Positions 23,481 through 35,910 of a stretch of DNA of 64,000 nt are shown here, in pieces. The translations under genes were made by a program, and so were the position numbers. The DNA is from Viola odorata (lineage: Eukaryota > Streptophyta > Magnoliopsida > Malpighiales > Violaceae), in assembly GCA_963691705.1 (NCBI GenBank), contig OY829539.1:45455656-45519655 (forward strand). The letters are read 5' to 3'. Under the pieces are notes generated by a model. It did no database searches. It saw only the letters and a program-made list of their open reading frames with translations, and was not told the origin of the DNA. Each line of letters opens with the position of its first letter. Position 1 is the stretch's first letter.

Positions 23481-25420
23481 TCAGCTGCACACTCTTTTAT
23501 CTTGGCCAATATGAATGCAACTGGCTAGGAATTTTCACTTTACCAAAACACAAAAAACATTCGTAACACATAGAACTCCATCCTTACCAAATTTCATAAT
23601 CTTCGGAACAGGCCATTTTTTCCAAACGAATTCGGAACACAAAGACAGCTCCATTTCTCCGCCTCAGCTGCGCAATCTTTTGTCTTGGCCAAAATAAAGA
23701 TGATTGGCACCGAATTTACACTAGACCAAAACATGAAAGATGTTTAAAATAGGCCAAAATTTAACCATACAAAATTTCATAAAGTTCTGGGCAGCCAATA
23801 TTTCACAACAAAAATTCGGAACGCAAGGGAAGTTCACACTTTCTCGGCCTCAGCTGCGCAATCTTTTGTCTCGGCCAATACGAATACGTTTGGCTCCAAA
23901 TTTTCACTCAACCAAAGCACGAAAGATGTTCATCACACATATAAATATACCCCCACAAAATTTCAGAATTTTCGGAACAGAAAATCTCTCACAAAAAATT
24001 TAGAACGCAGGGGCAGCTGCTTCTCGGTTTCATCTGCGCGATCTTTTTCCTTGACCAAAATGGAGATGATTTGCTTGGATTTTCAGCTCGGTCAAAACAT
24101 AAAAAATGTCCATAACACATTGAAATATATCCCTACAAAATATCAGAGCTTTCAGAGTAGCATAGACCGATAAAAGTCGCGATGGACTCCCAGACCTGTC
24201 TCTGGCGGTATACCGCTAGCTTCGGCTCCGAAATCAGTTTTTCACCCCCAAAACCATCCGCTCAGCTACGCGATCTTTTATTTTGAGCGATATCAACGCG
24301 ATTTACTAGGAATTTCCACTCGGCCAAAACATGAAAGATGTTCCCAACATGCTGAAGTTCACCCATGCCAAATGTTAGAAATTTCTGAGCAGCCAATCTC
24401 TTGCAAAAAATTCTAAACTCAAGGACAGCTGCTCTACTCGGTCTCAGCCGCGCGTTCTTTTGTTTTGGCCAATATTAATATGATTTATTCAGAATTTCCT
24501 CTCGGCCAAAACATGAAAGATGTTCACGGAACATTGAAGATTCCCCTCACCAAAAATGGGATTCTTCCGAGCAGCCCGTCACTCGCAAATAATTTGGACG
24601 TAAGGAGGACAGTTTTTTCGGTCTCAAACCGCACGATCTTTTATCTCGGCCAATATCAATGTGTTCAGCTCAGAATTTCCGTTCGGCCAAAACATGAAAG
24701 ATGTTCATGACACATTGAAGTATGTCCCTGCCAAATTTTGGATTTTTCGGAGCAGCGTACCTTAGCCAAAAGCAAGGCCCGCGAAAGGCCATCTCTGGCA
24801 GCATACCGCCTGGCCCCTGGCGGTATACCGCTAGCCTTGGCTCCAAAATCAATTTTTCACCTCCAAAATCATTCGTTCAGCCGCACGCTCATTTGTTTTG
24901 GCTAATATCAATATGATGGGCTCGGAATTTCCATTCGGCCAAAACACAAAAGATGTTCGTAACACATTGAAGTATGCCCACACCAAATTTCAGAACCTTC
25001 TGAGCAACAAATCTCTCGAAAATAATTTAGACGTGAGGATAGCTTCTCTCCTCGGTCTCAGCTGCGCAATCTTTTGCCTCGGCCAAAATAGACACGATTT
25101 TCTCTGAATTTCTGTTTGGCCAAAACACGAAAGATGTTAGCAACACATTGTAATATTCCCACACCAAATTTCAGAACCTTCTGAGCAAAAAATCTCTCGA
25201 AAATAATTTAGACGGGAGGATAGCTTCTCTCCTCGGTCTCAGCTGCGCAATCGTTTGCCTCGGCCAAAATAGACATGATTTTCTCGGAATTTCCGTTCGA
25301 CCAAAATACAAAAAATGTTGATAACAGATTGAAGTATGCTCATGCCAAAAATCAAATTGTTCGGGGCAACGGATCTCTCACAAACAATTTAGAGATTTTC
25401 CAAGTAGGATGACTTTAGCT
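23480..25420 (+). repeat. Diverged 180-bp tandem repeat of element F, about ten copies
   Basis: Copies are recognised by the CGGCCAAAACATGAAAGATG core near 23539, 23722, 23909, 24090, 24331, 24503, 24682, 24936, 25110 and 25291. Spacing is about 172-187, with two longer steps of 241 and 254. Each copy also holds a CAGCTGCGCAATCTTTTGTC-like block. The two long copies carry an extra 65-75 bases containing GCGGTATACCGC, a perfect 12-bp palindrome (around 24210 and 24820). Non-coding as far as I can see. Confidence 0.85.
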
Positions 25421-25679
25421 ACTCACTCTGGGTCACTACAAGGGTTTCGTTGATAGCATTCAAGATCACGTTACATCATTGGAATGAATAAAATCTTCCT
25501 TCGTATCTCCGTCAAGAACACCAACCCAAGATGCGCCCATTTTCTCGCTCCCCCTAAAGTATCGAGTGAAAGAGTGGCCGGGAAATTGATCAAAGCAGCA
25601 TGGAGGCCTCAAATTACACCCCATACGTATGTAAGGACTTAAACTTACCACTATGTTTTTCTCTCACTTTTTTCAGATT

Positions 25680-27305
25680 AACCATAGCTCCTCGCAAGCA
25701 AATCGCTTCGCCTAGCCTCCCCATAACTAGATTTCAAGCAAGGAGAATGGCCGAACAAGCTAAAATAGACGGAAAGATGGCCGGTAGGATAGCCGAGTTG
25801 GAGGAATAGGTCAAAATTGCTACCCAAAGGGCCGCTCAAGCCGAAAAAGAGCGAGATGAAGCAACCTCTGAATTCCCGCCTGGTTTTGATCCAAATCAAA
25901 TGATAGGACATTCCTCATCCGCCATCACTAGATCGTTAGGACCCCAATCATTTTCTGTTCCTGGGGGGCAATGGAAATGGGAAAATCCTTTCACTGTACC
26001 CATCTCCGCAAACTCGGTAGTTAACGCGGGGGGAGAAGCTCCCACGGCTCTGCAGCACTCTTTGGTCAACCTTACTTTGGACCCAGACCAAAACCCGATT
26101 CATCAGGAATCCCAAGGCTTTCGCCCTCCTAAAGGCCACTCTACTCAAATCATGGTTCCCAACCCCACGGGATTTTGGCCTCCTTTCGTCAATCCGACGC
26201 CACCACCACTTACTTCAAAATCCTTACCACCCCTTGGTCCTAACACGGTCGTCGCAGAGAGACCAAACACAGATAGATTGAGCTTACTAGAAGAAAGGCT
26301 CATAGCCATTGAAGGAACAGACCCCTTTGACCCTACGGGTCCCGCCGACATGTGTATGGTCCCAGGAATCGTAATGCCTCCAAAATATAAGGTTCCGGAT
26401 TTCGAAAAGTACACAGGGGTCGAGTGCCCAAAGACTCACCTCAAGGCCTATTGCAACAAAATGGCCGATGTGATACATAATGAACCTCTGTTGATCCATT
26501 TGTTTAGAGAGAGCTTGGTCAAGCATGCCTTGACTTGGTACATGGGCCTAGACCGAGCCAAGATCAAGAGTTGGAGGGATTTATCCGATGCTTTTTTCAA
26601 GCAATACAAATTCAACATAGAGGTAGCCCCAGACCGCTCTGATCTCCAAAATCTTGAGAAAAAATGGAAGAGTCGGTGAAAACTTATGCTCAGAGGTGGA
26701 AAGAACTAGCTTCCAGGATGTCTCCTCATTTGCATGACAAAGAGCTCTTGTCAATTTTTGTGGACACCTACGAAATTCCTTACTACACCTATCTTATCTC
26801 CAATCCATCGAGTAACTTTTCCGACATGGTTCTAGTGGCCGAAAGGGTAGAACAAGGAATCAAGTCTGGGAGGATCATTGTTTCTGCACCAGAAGTGACA
26901 CCTAAGAAAGCGCCTCATTTAAAGGAAGATGTCAACTCGGTCTCACACCGACCTGGTCACAAACAACCTTTCACACCACCAGGCAGCCCGCCAAATAACC
27001 CAAGCAATTAAGATAAACGAGGTGACCGTGAGGACCAAGGGTCGCAACCATTCTTTTCCGTCCCTGCAAGGGAGGTTTACGAGCATCTATTAGCGGTTGG
27101 GCAAATTACGCCCATCCCCACTCCACCAGCACAACCTCCGTACAATCCTAGTGCTACGTGTGAACACCATGCTGGGGCTCAGGGACACACTCTAGAAGAC
27201 TGTTTGGCATTTAAAGGGAAGGTTAGGCAATTGATCAAATGCGGACGGTTCGCTTTCGAAGAACTAGCCAAAGGATCTAGCACGGCCGCTCCTACAAACT
27301 TTTGA
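25680..27305 (+). pseudogene. Gag of element F (Ogre/Tat type), decayed
   Basis: Retrotransposon gag: it packages RNA into virus-like particles. Recognisable blocks are PDFEKYTGVECPKTHLKAYC, LIHLFRESLVKHALTWYMGLD and KSWRDLSDAFFKQYKFNIE, then VKTYAQRWKELASRM and a Cys/His knuckle CEHHAGAQGHTLEDC (CX2HX5HX4C) near 27160. These are typical of Ogre-like gags. Defects are a TAG at about 25807 where Gln is likely, one missing base in the A-run at about 26662 that shifts frame, and a TAA at about 27009. The frame ends at 27303 with no pol behind it. Translation start is uncertain; Ogre gags can contain introns. Confidence 0.8.
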
Positions 27306-28860
27306 ATAATCCTCTTTGGCGGCCCCTGCTGCATGTTATCAAAGGAAGTCTGTTTCCTTTCTTTTGCTTTCTATTTTAACTATTGTACGATCCTTATGTA
27401 AGTCCTTTTAGGGGGCAACTTTTGATATCTTTAAAAAGTCTTTTGGTCCTTGTGATTATAAATAAAACTTCACTTGATGAAAATCCTATGTTCTTTTTTT
27501 ACATTCCTTAGATCAAGCATATTCATCATTTTATTAATTCACGGAGAACTTGAGCGTTCTTTAGAAATTATATAAACATGCATGATCTTGTCTGTTAACT
27601 CTTATGTCCATGACATGTTTAGACGTAAGCAATCACATACATATCCCTGTGAGTATTTTGGGCCTTCGCGCCTTGTTTCTTTCATGAGCGTAAATGCTAA
27701 ACTAGGTACTAGTTAGATTTGCATAATATCCAGGGTACATGAACCATCAGACATGGGATAACAGTAAGATGACAGTGCACTTTGCGTTTTCTTCCCCTTT
27801 TTAATTTGTTTTTCCAACTAAACCTACATCACCCCGCATACCTGTTACCACCTCAAAAACTCGTCAAAATGAAACTCTCATCACAAACGAATAAACACTC
27901 GACTAGAATGATCGACCAAGGCACCATGCGCGTGTTAGGCTCATCACAAACAAATCAGTAAAACAAAAAGGAAACCCCCACCCAAAGGTGACAATCCTCG
28001 CTAATACAAAAGCGAAAAGAACCAACCAAAGGTCGTTACCCAAAGAGGGAAGTCTAGACAAAGGGAATTGCACTTGCTTCTTTCATTTTCTTATACCTAT
28101 AAAAGAGGGAAAGAAAAGAGAAAAAAAAAAAAACAAACAAAAAAGAAACAAAAAGAAAAAAAAAGGGAAGAAAAAGAAAAAGGAAGAGAAGAAAAAGGAA
28201 AAAAAACACAAGGAAGTGAGTGCAAAAAAAAAGAGAAAAGAAAAAACCATCATTAAACAAAGTCCATCGAAAATAAACACGGAGAAGAACACCCCTTTCT
28301 CCCCAAATGAAAGAAGAAACTCACAAACTTGGCTCCTCGCCACAGTCAAATCACCCAAAAATCTTTTACCGTGGTTTGCCCTCATCACAGTCGATTGTTG
28401 AACACAAACTCATTAAAGTCATCCAAAAAAAAAAAGGGCAAGACAACAAACACGCACCACACAACACCATTTCTTTTTCGCAAAAAATCTCTCATTTTCC
28501 AATCTCTCGCGAAGTCCTCTCGATTACTAGAATACCCATGCATGTGCATCTTCATTCGAAGTCCATTCACTCGGATTGACATTGCAAATTTAACTTTTGT
28601 GCTATGTTTATTGCATTTTTAGGAGTGTAAACACATAACCTTGTTTTCTGAGCGGGAGCGCAAACACTAATTATCTAGTGAGGATTGCTTATGTTTACAT
28701 GTCATGGGAAAGTCTTGTTCTTGAGGTCGTTATTTCCTGAACAAGACGTAGACGTTATCTAGACTTGTATCAATCATGTTTGTATAATAAAAATTGAACG
28801 CATCTTTTCAAAAATGTATACTTGAGTTTATTTCCTCTTAAACAAAGAGGTCATTTTCAT
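27306..28860. other. Element F interior without genes, with purine tract
   Basis: No coding region seen. 28101-28247 is an almost uninterrupted A/G tract. A TTTAGGGGGCAACTTTTGA word at 27407-27425 resembles the real polypurine tract at 30505-30518 and may be a relic of duplicated 3' sequence. Where pol would be expected, nothing resembling it remains. Confidence 0.6.
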
Positions 28861-29029
28861 TACAAAACAAAAACTTGGGGGCAGGTCATGAGTTGAATAT
28901 AGGAATATTTGATGTTTCTCACATTATCATTTGCTCTCTTTGTTTCCCTCTGTTGCTGCTTCGTGTTTGTTTCCTTCCTATTTGCAGGACACAGATACAC
29001 TTCATTGGAATCATTGTAAAGCCCTCATC

Positions 29030-30060
29030 ATGGATTTTCATCAAAATCCAATCAAACATCCTACCAGATCAACTTTCCTCATTATCAGAGAAGATCATCA
29101 ACATCCTCACTATTAGAGATAACCATCTCCTCATTATCAGAGAAGATCATCAAACCATCGATTTCACTATCAGAGATCATCATTTCCTCGACATCAAACA
29201 AATCCAATCAACATCCTCACTATCAGAGACAACCATCTCCTCATTATCAGAGAAGATCATCAACAACCGATTTCACTATCAGAGATCATCAACATCCTCA
29301 CTATCAGAGACAACCATCTCCTCATTATCAGAGAAGATCATCAAACCATCGATTTCACTATCAGAGATCATCAACATCCTCACTATCAGAGACAACCATC
29401 TCCTCATTATCAGAGAAGATCATCAACAACCGATTTCACTATCAGAGATCATCAACGTCCTCACTATCAGAGACAACCATCTCCTCATTATCAGAGAAGA
29501 TCATCAACAACCGATTTCACTATCAGAGATCATCAACATCCTCACTATCAGAGACAACCATCTCCTCATTATCAGAGAAGATCATCAACAACCGATTTCA
29601 CTATCAGAGATCATCAACATCCTCACTATCAGAGATAACCATCTCCTCATTATCAGAGAAGATCATCAAACCATCGATTTCACTATCAGAGATCATCATT
29701 TCCTCGACATCAAACAAATCCAATCAACATCCTCACTATCAGAGATGACCATCTCCTCATTATCAGAGAAGATCATCAACAACCGATTTCACTATCAGAG
29801 ATCATCAACGTCCTCACTATCAAAGACAACCATCTCCTCATTATCAGAGAAGATCATCAACAATCGATTTCACTATCAGAGATCATCATTTCCTCGATAT
29901 CAGACAACCATCTCCTCATTATCAGAGAAGATCATCAACGTCCTCACTATCAGAAACAACCGATTTCACTATCAGAGATCATCAACGTCCTCAATATCGG
30001 AGACAACCATCCTCATTATCCGAGAAGACCATCTTCCTCACTATCAGAGACATTTCCCTC
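29030..30060 (+). repeat. 81-bp tandem repeat of element F, in frame
   Basis: Units made of CACTATCAGAGACAACCATC, then TCATTATCAGAGAAGATCATC, then a CAACCGATTTCAC block repeat with an 81-bp period (clear starts at 29458, 29539 and 29620). Some copies are variants containing CATTTCCTCGACATC. Because 81 is divisible by three, a frame stays open from 28875 to 30206 (443 codons) and would encode repeats around SSLSEKIIN and FHYQRSS. There is no similarity to a known protein, so I regard it as a repeat first and a protein only possibly. Confidence 0.85.
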
Positions 30061-30504
30061 AAAGGTATGTTACTATCAACCAACATCAGACCAAAGGTAC
30101 ATTCTACTTCTCATTTACAATTATGCAATTTACATTTTTCCTCACTATCAGAGAAGTTATCATTTACATTTCTGCATTTCTGCATTCTCCCTCAATATCT
30201 GAGTAGTCTGCATTTATTTTCCCGCAATTGACATTGTTTATGAAAATTCCCAACTACATTCTTACATTCCTGTCTATCTAAATACCCCTCCTTGAGCGAC
30301 TACTTTCCTGTCTTACATTCCTGTCTATCTAAAAAAAAAATCTCCTCCTTGAGCGACTACCTTTTTGCCAACCAAAATCTCCTCCTTGAGCGACATCGTT
30401 TACATTTTTGCAATACCTTTCACAAAACCGTGATACCACTTAGGGGCAACTGTCTTTACTGCTAATCAAAAATTTCAGTTACACTGTATTTTTGATCAGA
30501 CAAT

Positions 30505-30518
30505 AAAGAGGGGGCAAC
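30505..30518 (+). promoter_or_regulatory. Polypurine tract of element F
   Basis: AAAGAGGGGGCAAC lies immediately before the 3' LTR start TGTTGCTACCC; it would prime plus-strand DNA synthesis. Confidence 0.85.
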
Positions 30519-33280
30519 TGTTGCTACCCGATTTTTGACCACTTTTTTTCACATTTTACATAATTTTACGCTTATCACGTCTAATAGCTCGTCTAGATCA
30601 AATTTCTGTCGATTCTTGGTCCTAGGCTAGTTTGTTTAATATTTCGTGTCATCTCATGCCTTTTTATTTTTTTCGTACTTTTAACTGTCTTTTTGCGAAC
30701 TTTTATCGGTCCCGAGTAAGTTTCCCGGGACCGAGGGTCGAACGCGCTATTTCTTTGTTTGATAATTACGTACTATTTTTCTCATTCACGCCACCGCGTT
30801 CAGTTTCGTTCAATTTATGTCGTAAGGACATTTATTTTACGCGCGAACGTTTTGACACTTCCGAACGAGAAAATAAATACGTTAAATCAACTTTCGCATT
30901 TCTTCACTGTATATTAGTTTTCTTGCCTTATTTTTCTACACATAGTTGTACCATCGACTAGGATTTATTTTCGCTTTCGTACGATTTCGCTCGTACACAA
31001 AATATCCCGTTCGTGTCCAAAAATGGGATAAACTCTACATAAATGCATGTAAATCCTCCACCTCTTCGTTCTTACCCTCCAGCACAGCTCCAGCTTGCCT
31101 TGCTCACCACCTAGCCACACAATCAAACTTGTTCATCACTTGGCCACAAGCTTCCCTACCCTAGCTCATCATCACCCTCCCAAAATATCTCCCGTCCATT
31201 TTCACCCACACAACCAACCGACTCCAACTCTTCCTTTCCCCTATAAATAGCAACCTTCAAGCACCAAATTAAGGGCACCAAAAATCACCTCTTAATCTCC
31301 ATTGCTTGCTCATCATTCTTGGCTAAAATTGCTCTCCCGGAGAGGTAAGCTCTCTCTCTCTAAACTCTCTTTAAATTTCGTTTTTGCATGTAGTGTGGAA
31401 ATAAATTGCTATAACTTGCCTAAAATGCTTAGTTTACATGTTAAGTTCACTTTCCTTGCCTCAATTTGATTGAACATTGCTTTAGCTAATTAATTGCTCA
31501 AAAACCATTTAATTAGCATGTTTCTTTTCCTTTAAGATCGGCCACTGTTTTGCCTCATTTTACTTGCTGTTTTTGCTTGATTGAGTCATTGGCATATTGA
31601 TTGATTTATCTGAGTTGGATTTGGGTTGAAAGAAACAAGTTGGGGTTCCTTTATAGCCGGCCATGGTGGCCGGCGTTGTAAGGAAGAAAGGGAAGAAGAA
31701 GGTTGCTGCTGGCGGGAAAAGGAGAAAGGCAAAGGTGATGGGCTTGATTTTATCACAAGCCCATCTTGATTAAATGAGTGCTGGGCTTGATTTCATCACA
31801 AGCCCAGCCACTGTTTTGGACCACTATTGAGCCCGACCCATTTAATTTTCGTACAAGAGTTTTGTATACGTGTTATTAATTTTTCATACAACTTTCGTGT
31901 TTAATTTCTCGTAATTTTTGCATGCGTATAAATTGTTTATTTATTTAAGTATTAATATCGCATGAATTGTTCACATGTTCGTATGCTTTATGCCATGTCA
32001 ATTTTCGTATGCTTTATGCCATGTCAATTTTCGTATGAAATATTCGTATGCTTGTGTGTTTAATTAAATTGCTTACACGTTGTAAATAATTTATTTATAC
32101 CATGTTTTACTTAATTAAATGCTTGCATGATTTAATTAATTTGTTTATGCCATGTTTATTTAATTAAATACATGTTGTAATTAATTTGTTTATGCCATGT
32201 TTATTTAATTAAATACATGTTGTAATTAATTTGTTTATGCCATGTTTTATTTAATTAAATGCTTGCATGCTTTAATCAATTTGTTTATGCCATGTTTATT
32301 TAATTAATTGTCTATTCGTCATAAATTAAATAAATGTTTGCATGCGCTTTTCTTATTTATTATTTCCGAAAGACGTTGCTAACATTCTCACTTTGCAAGG
32401 AAGATCAAGAGCACGCAACGCAAGTAAGCTCTCTAAGTCTCTTTTTATTTATTCAATGTCTTTTCGTAAATATTATTCGCATGAATGTTACTTAAAAATG
32501 CTAAAAAGCTTATAATCGTATGCATGATAAAATAAACTCACATGCTTATATGTTTAGATCACTCGTTTTGTACCATGAAATTAATTGCTATATTGATATG
32601 TGAGCATGGTGGCTTCAAATCCCACGCAATTATTGACATTCATGAAAACGTACGATGTTAGTATTATCCATGTTAGGATCACTTAATAATTAATTAATTA
32701 ACCATGCATGACCCAATGATATAAAGGGGGGAAACGCCCGCTCTAGCATAACGAACAAACGGTAACCCCGTCCTTCGTGACCCTATCGGAAATAACATGT
32801 CCCTACGAAAATGCTAAGATGTAACGTCACCTTTGAGGGCCAAATTGCTTCAAAAATGTTTAGATAATCGGAAAGTGACCCAATTCGATAAGCGGACTTT
32901 GTTGGCACGATCCAATCATTGGCCGATGTAAATGATTGGAAAGTGACTTGAGTTCGTGGGAAGAGGAGGTTGACATGCTTCGGTCATTTAAACAAATCTT
33001 TGTATATCAAAACTGTATTCAAACACCTTTTTACCGGTAACCTTTTTAAGGGTGTGACTTGGGTGCCTAACACCTTCCCAAGTCCACAATACGACCTCGA
33101 ACCGTTGTTCAATGGTTTAGACCAAGCCTTAGTTTTTTATTTTATGCCATGACGCTTAGGTTCCCTAAACCTTAAGAAATAGGGTGGCGACTTCATTGTA
33201 TTATGCGAAGCATCCATTTATGCTTAGCATCCGCCGCGAACCTTTAAACTCGTTTTTCAAACAAAAAATGGGGTGCGACA
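30519..33280 (+). repeat. 3' LTR of element F (2762 bp)
   Basis: Co-linear with the 5' LTR. The 26-base length difference is explained by one extra tandem copy of a 26-bp unit starting GTATGCTTTATGCC around 31980-32035. The TATA box is at 31243. Hand comparison shows about 22 substitutions. Confidence 0.95.
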
Positions 33281-33349
33281 CACTCAAATCTCTATTAATA
33301 CTTTATCACTAGTGAACAACTAATGAGCTACATGTCTATTGATAAAATG

Positions 33350-33826
33350 TGATAACAATAGAGGCAATTCCAGTGGTATTTTCGTCCCTACCTTAGCATT
33401 AAGGCCGGAATACTATAGCCCCTATCAGGCGTCTGCCGCCCCTTATCCAGCGAGGACCCTAGGATGGTCGACATCAGCCGGGGGGGGGGGGGGTCTCACG
33501 CGTCATCAACCCATACGCACGGCGTTATCCCATCACAGGTCAGCTATGACGTCACTCTATGCGTTATCTTTCCTAGATAACGCCTACCCCCTAGAGGTAA
33601 CGCCCTCTTCGGCGCCTATAAATACCCCATCATTCAAGTTGAGAGGTAAGCCTAAGATCGCTATTCGAACCTCTGCCATTTTGGAACAACCTTACTAACT
33701 TAAGCATCGGAGTGTCTACGCCGGAGCCCCCCTCCGGCGCTTTGCAGGTATACCCGACGGCGATTACAGTAACTCCGAGCGGCCATAATCCTCACCCTCG
33801 ATTCTCCAAAAGTCTGAATCTTATCA
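33350..33826 (+). repeat. 5' LTR of element C (477 bp)
   Basis: TGATAACAATA ... CTTATCA ends form a 6-bp inverted repeat. A TATAAATA box lies at 33617-33624. A run of G occurs at 33480-33492. It is similar in order and ends to the LTR of element G. Confidence 0.75.
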
Positions 33827-33829
33827 AAC

Positions 33830-33848
33830 TGGTGCTTTCATTGAGAGC
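33830..33848 (+). promoter_or_regulatory. Primer-binding site of element C
   Basis: TGGTGCTTTCATTGAGAGC lies three bases after the LTR end; element G has the same sequence in the same place. The primer tRNA was not identified. Confidence 0.65.
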
Positions 33849-33913
33849 TTTGGTTTATTAAGTAAGCGTCCTTAATAGCCAAGCTCTGTCTTTCTTGGAA
33901 GATCGAAAGGATC

Positions 33914-35628
33914 ATGGCTTCTGATTCGGAGTCCACACAACCTCTATCCTCTGGCATTCCTTTTGCGATTCGCCGACAACTTTTTCCTTTCGCCACTACT
34001 GAAGTTTCTACTGCGATACAGGAGATTACTCCGGGATCTTCAGATCTCTCTTTTAGACCAATAGGAGGAACGCCCTCCTCCCAGATGAACATCCCTCTAT
34101 CCCAGATGGCCGGATCCAGTTTCTCCACTCCTCCTCCGAGGGGATTTATGTTGGATACCGTAAAGAACTCCCTCACGAGTGAAATATCTACCCTTCGTTC
34201 TCGGCTGGATTACTTGACCGAGCTGGCTGCAAGAATCACGCCTGATGTTCCTGGGTCGAGTGTTCCTTCCCAGGCTATTTTTACATCATCTATTATCACC
34301 GAACGACCCTTATCGCCTCCGCAACGCAGAAGCATTCCGTTGACCTTGCCCGTGACAACTACACCAACCAGCTTTGTGCAACTCGCTCATGGGCGAGTAG
34401 AGCCTTACGTGCCGCACGCGCTACAAATTCCCTTCTCTCAAGAGGAGCGACGGCTTGACGAGTATAGAGATCGTTAGGACGGTTGACGGGAGGAAATGGA
34501 TAGAGACGTATCCCCCGAGCGCAGTGAGAGATCGAATAGTCGAAGATACCGAACTCGTTCGCCAAGAAGTCGTAGCCGATCTCCAAGGCATCATCATACT
34601 CCCGATCCGCAGAACCATAGGCGTCACCGTCTTGCAACACTCGTGAAATCCTAGATGACACCTCGGGCCACCCCTTCAGTCATCGCATAAAGCGCTACAG
34701 GGTCAGTCGATATGTGAAGCTCCTCACGGAGTCCTATGATGGCACCAAAGATCCCATTTCTCACCTTAACAAGGTGAAAGACTTCGTGCAATTCCAAACC
34801 CACAGTGATGCGGCTTTGTGCCAAATATTTGTCATGACATTGACAGGAGTTGAACGCCTCTGGTTCGAGGGTCTTCCAGCAAAATCCATTAGCAGCTTCT
34901 CGCAGCTGGAGTCTAAGTTTCGAAGTCGGTTCAGTACCGTTGTCCCCATCAGAAAATTCGCTGCAGCATTATTCGACATACACAGGAAACCTCAGGAGTC
35001 TTTGAGAGATTTTCTCAGTCGTTTCGACCTGGAGATGTCGTTAACGCCAGACGTTACCATCGATTTCGCTATGGAAGCCTTGAAGCGGAACTGTCATTAT
35101 GAGAAATTGCGAGACACGTTAATGGTGGACCCCCCGGTAACTTTGGACGCGTTGAGACTGAAAGCTCATAAATACGCAAGAATGGAGGAAGAAGAAAACA
35201 GAGACAAAACCCGAAACGTGTCACAAAATGTACCTCAGGCTCCTAACGTTCCTAGTAACGTGATCCCTGGCGGTCATTTTGTAGACGATTACGCCCAACG
35301 AAAAGATCATATCCCAAAAACCTCCAACAGACGAAGAGGCAACTCTTCAAGGGGAAGATCTGGTAACTCCCCTACTCGGCGGCAGACAGATCCTCCCAAG
35401 GGTCGGATTTACAACCCAGACCTTCCTTCCCTTATATTGCCAAGGGCGGAAATCTTAGCAATTGTGGAACAGCGGAATCTCCCCATCCGTTATCCAACTC
35501 CCGTAAAGCCAGGAGTAGTCATGGGAGGAAGAGAAAATGCTTTCTGCAAATTTCATAAAGTCAAAGGGCACTCTACAGATGCGTGCAGAGAATTAAAGCT
35601 GGCAATAGAGCGCTTGGTAGAAGAATGA
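33914..35628 (+). pseudogene. Element C gag
   Basis: The start MASDSESTQPLSSGIP at 33914 reads to 34477 as a Ser/Thr/Pro-rich leader. After a frame change, 34714-35628 reads the gag core (SYDGTKDPISHLNKVKDFV, LWFEGLPAKSISSFSQLE, LRDFLSRFDLEM) and a knuckle CKFHKVKGHSTDAC (CX2HX4HX4C) at about 35546. The segment 34480-34713 is out of frame with both. Gag forms the particle shell in the cytoplasm. Confidence 0.8.
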
Positions 35629-35910
35629 TACCTTGGGGAATTTGCCACTAAGGCAAAAGAAGACGTCAGGAACAACCCAACAAACAGGACACCTGACAAC
35701 AGATAGCCACCTCCTCGCGCTCCGGGAAATGATAACACACTCACTGGGAGAGGTAGGGAAACGCTTGCGATTGACGAAGATAATTTCCCCATCATCAACA
35801 TTATCGCGGGGGGTACACCATACCTTGACGATCCCGTACAGTTGACGCCCACAGTCGGAGACAAGCGGAAGTGAGGGGGCGCGTTAATAAAAAGTGAAGC
35901 GATAAGTGCG

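Larger units (their letters stand above)
19539..33280 (+). mobile_element. Element F: complete non-autonomous Ogre/Tat-like LTR retrotransposon, 13.7 kb
   Basis: Two nearly identical LTRs (19539-22274 and 30519-33280) begin TGTTGCTACCC and end GTGCGACA. They are flanked by the 5-bp direct repeat CACTC (19534-19538 and 33281-33285), so both boundaries are certain. A primer site follows the 5' LTR and a purine tract precedes the 3' LTR. The 8.2 kb interior contains one decayed gag and large tandem repeats, but no protease, RT, RNase H or integrase. It would need enzymes from a related autonomous element. A hand comparison found about 22 substitutions between LTRs (roughly 0.8 percent), so insertion is recent. 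Confidence 0.95.

Noticed and set aside
28083..28401. Phe- or Lys-rich open frames on both strands
   Set aside because: They are translations of the purine tract and have no protein-like composition.
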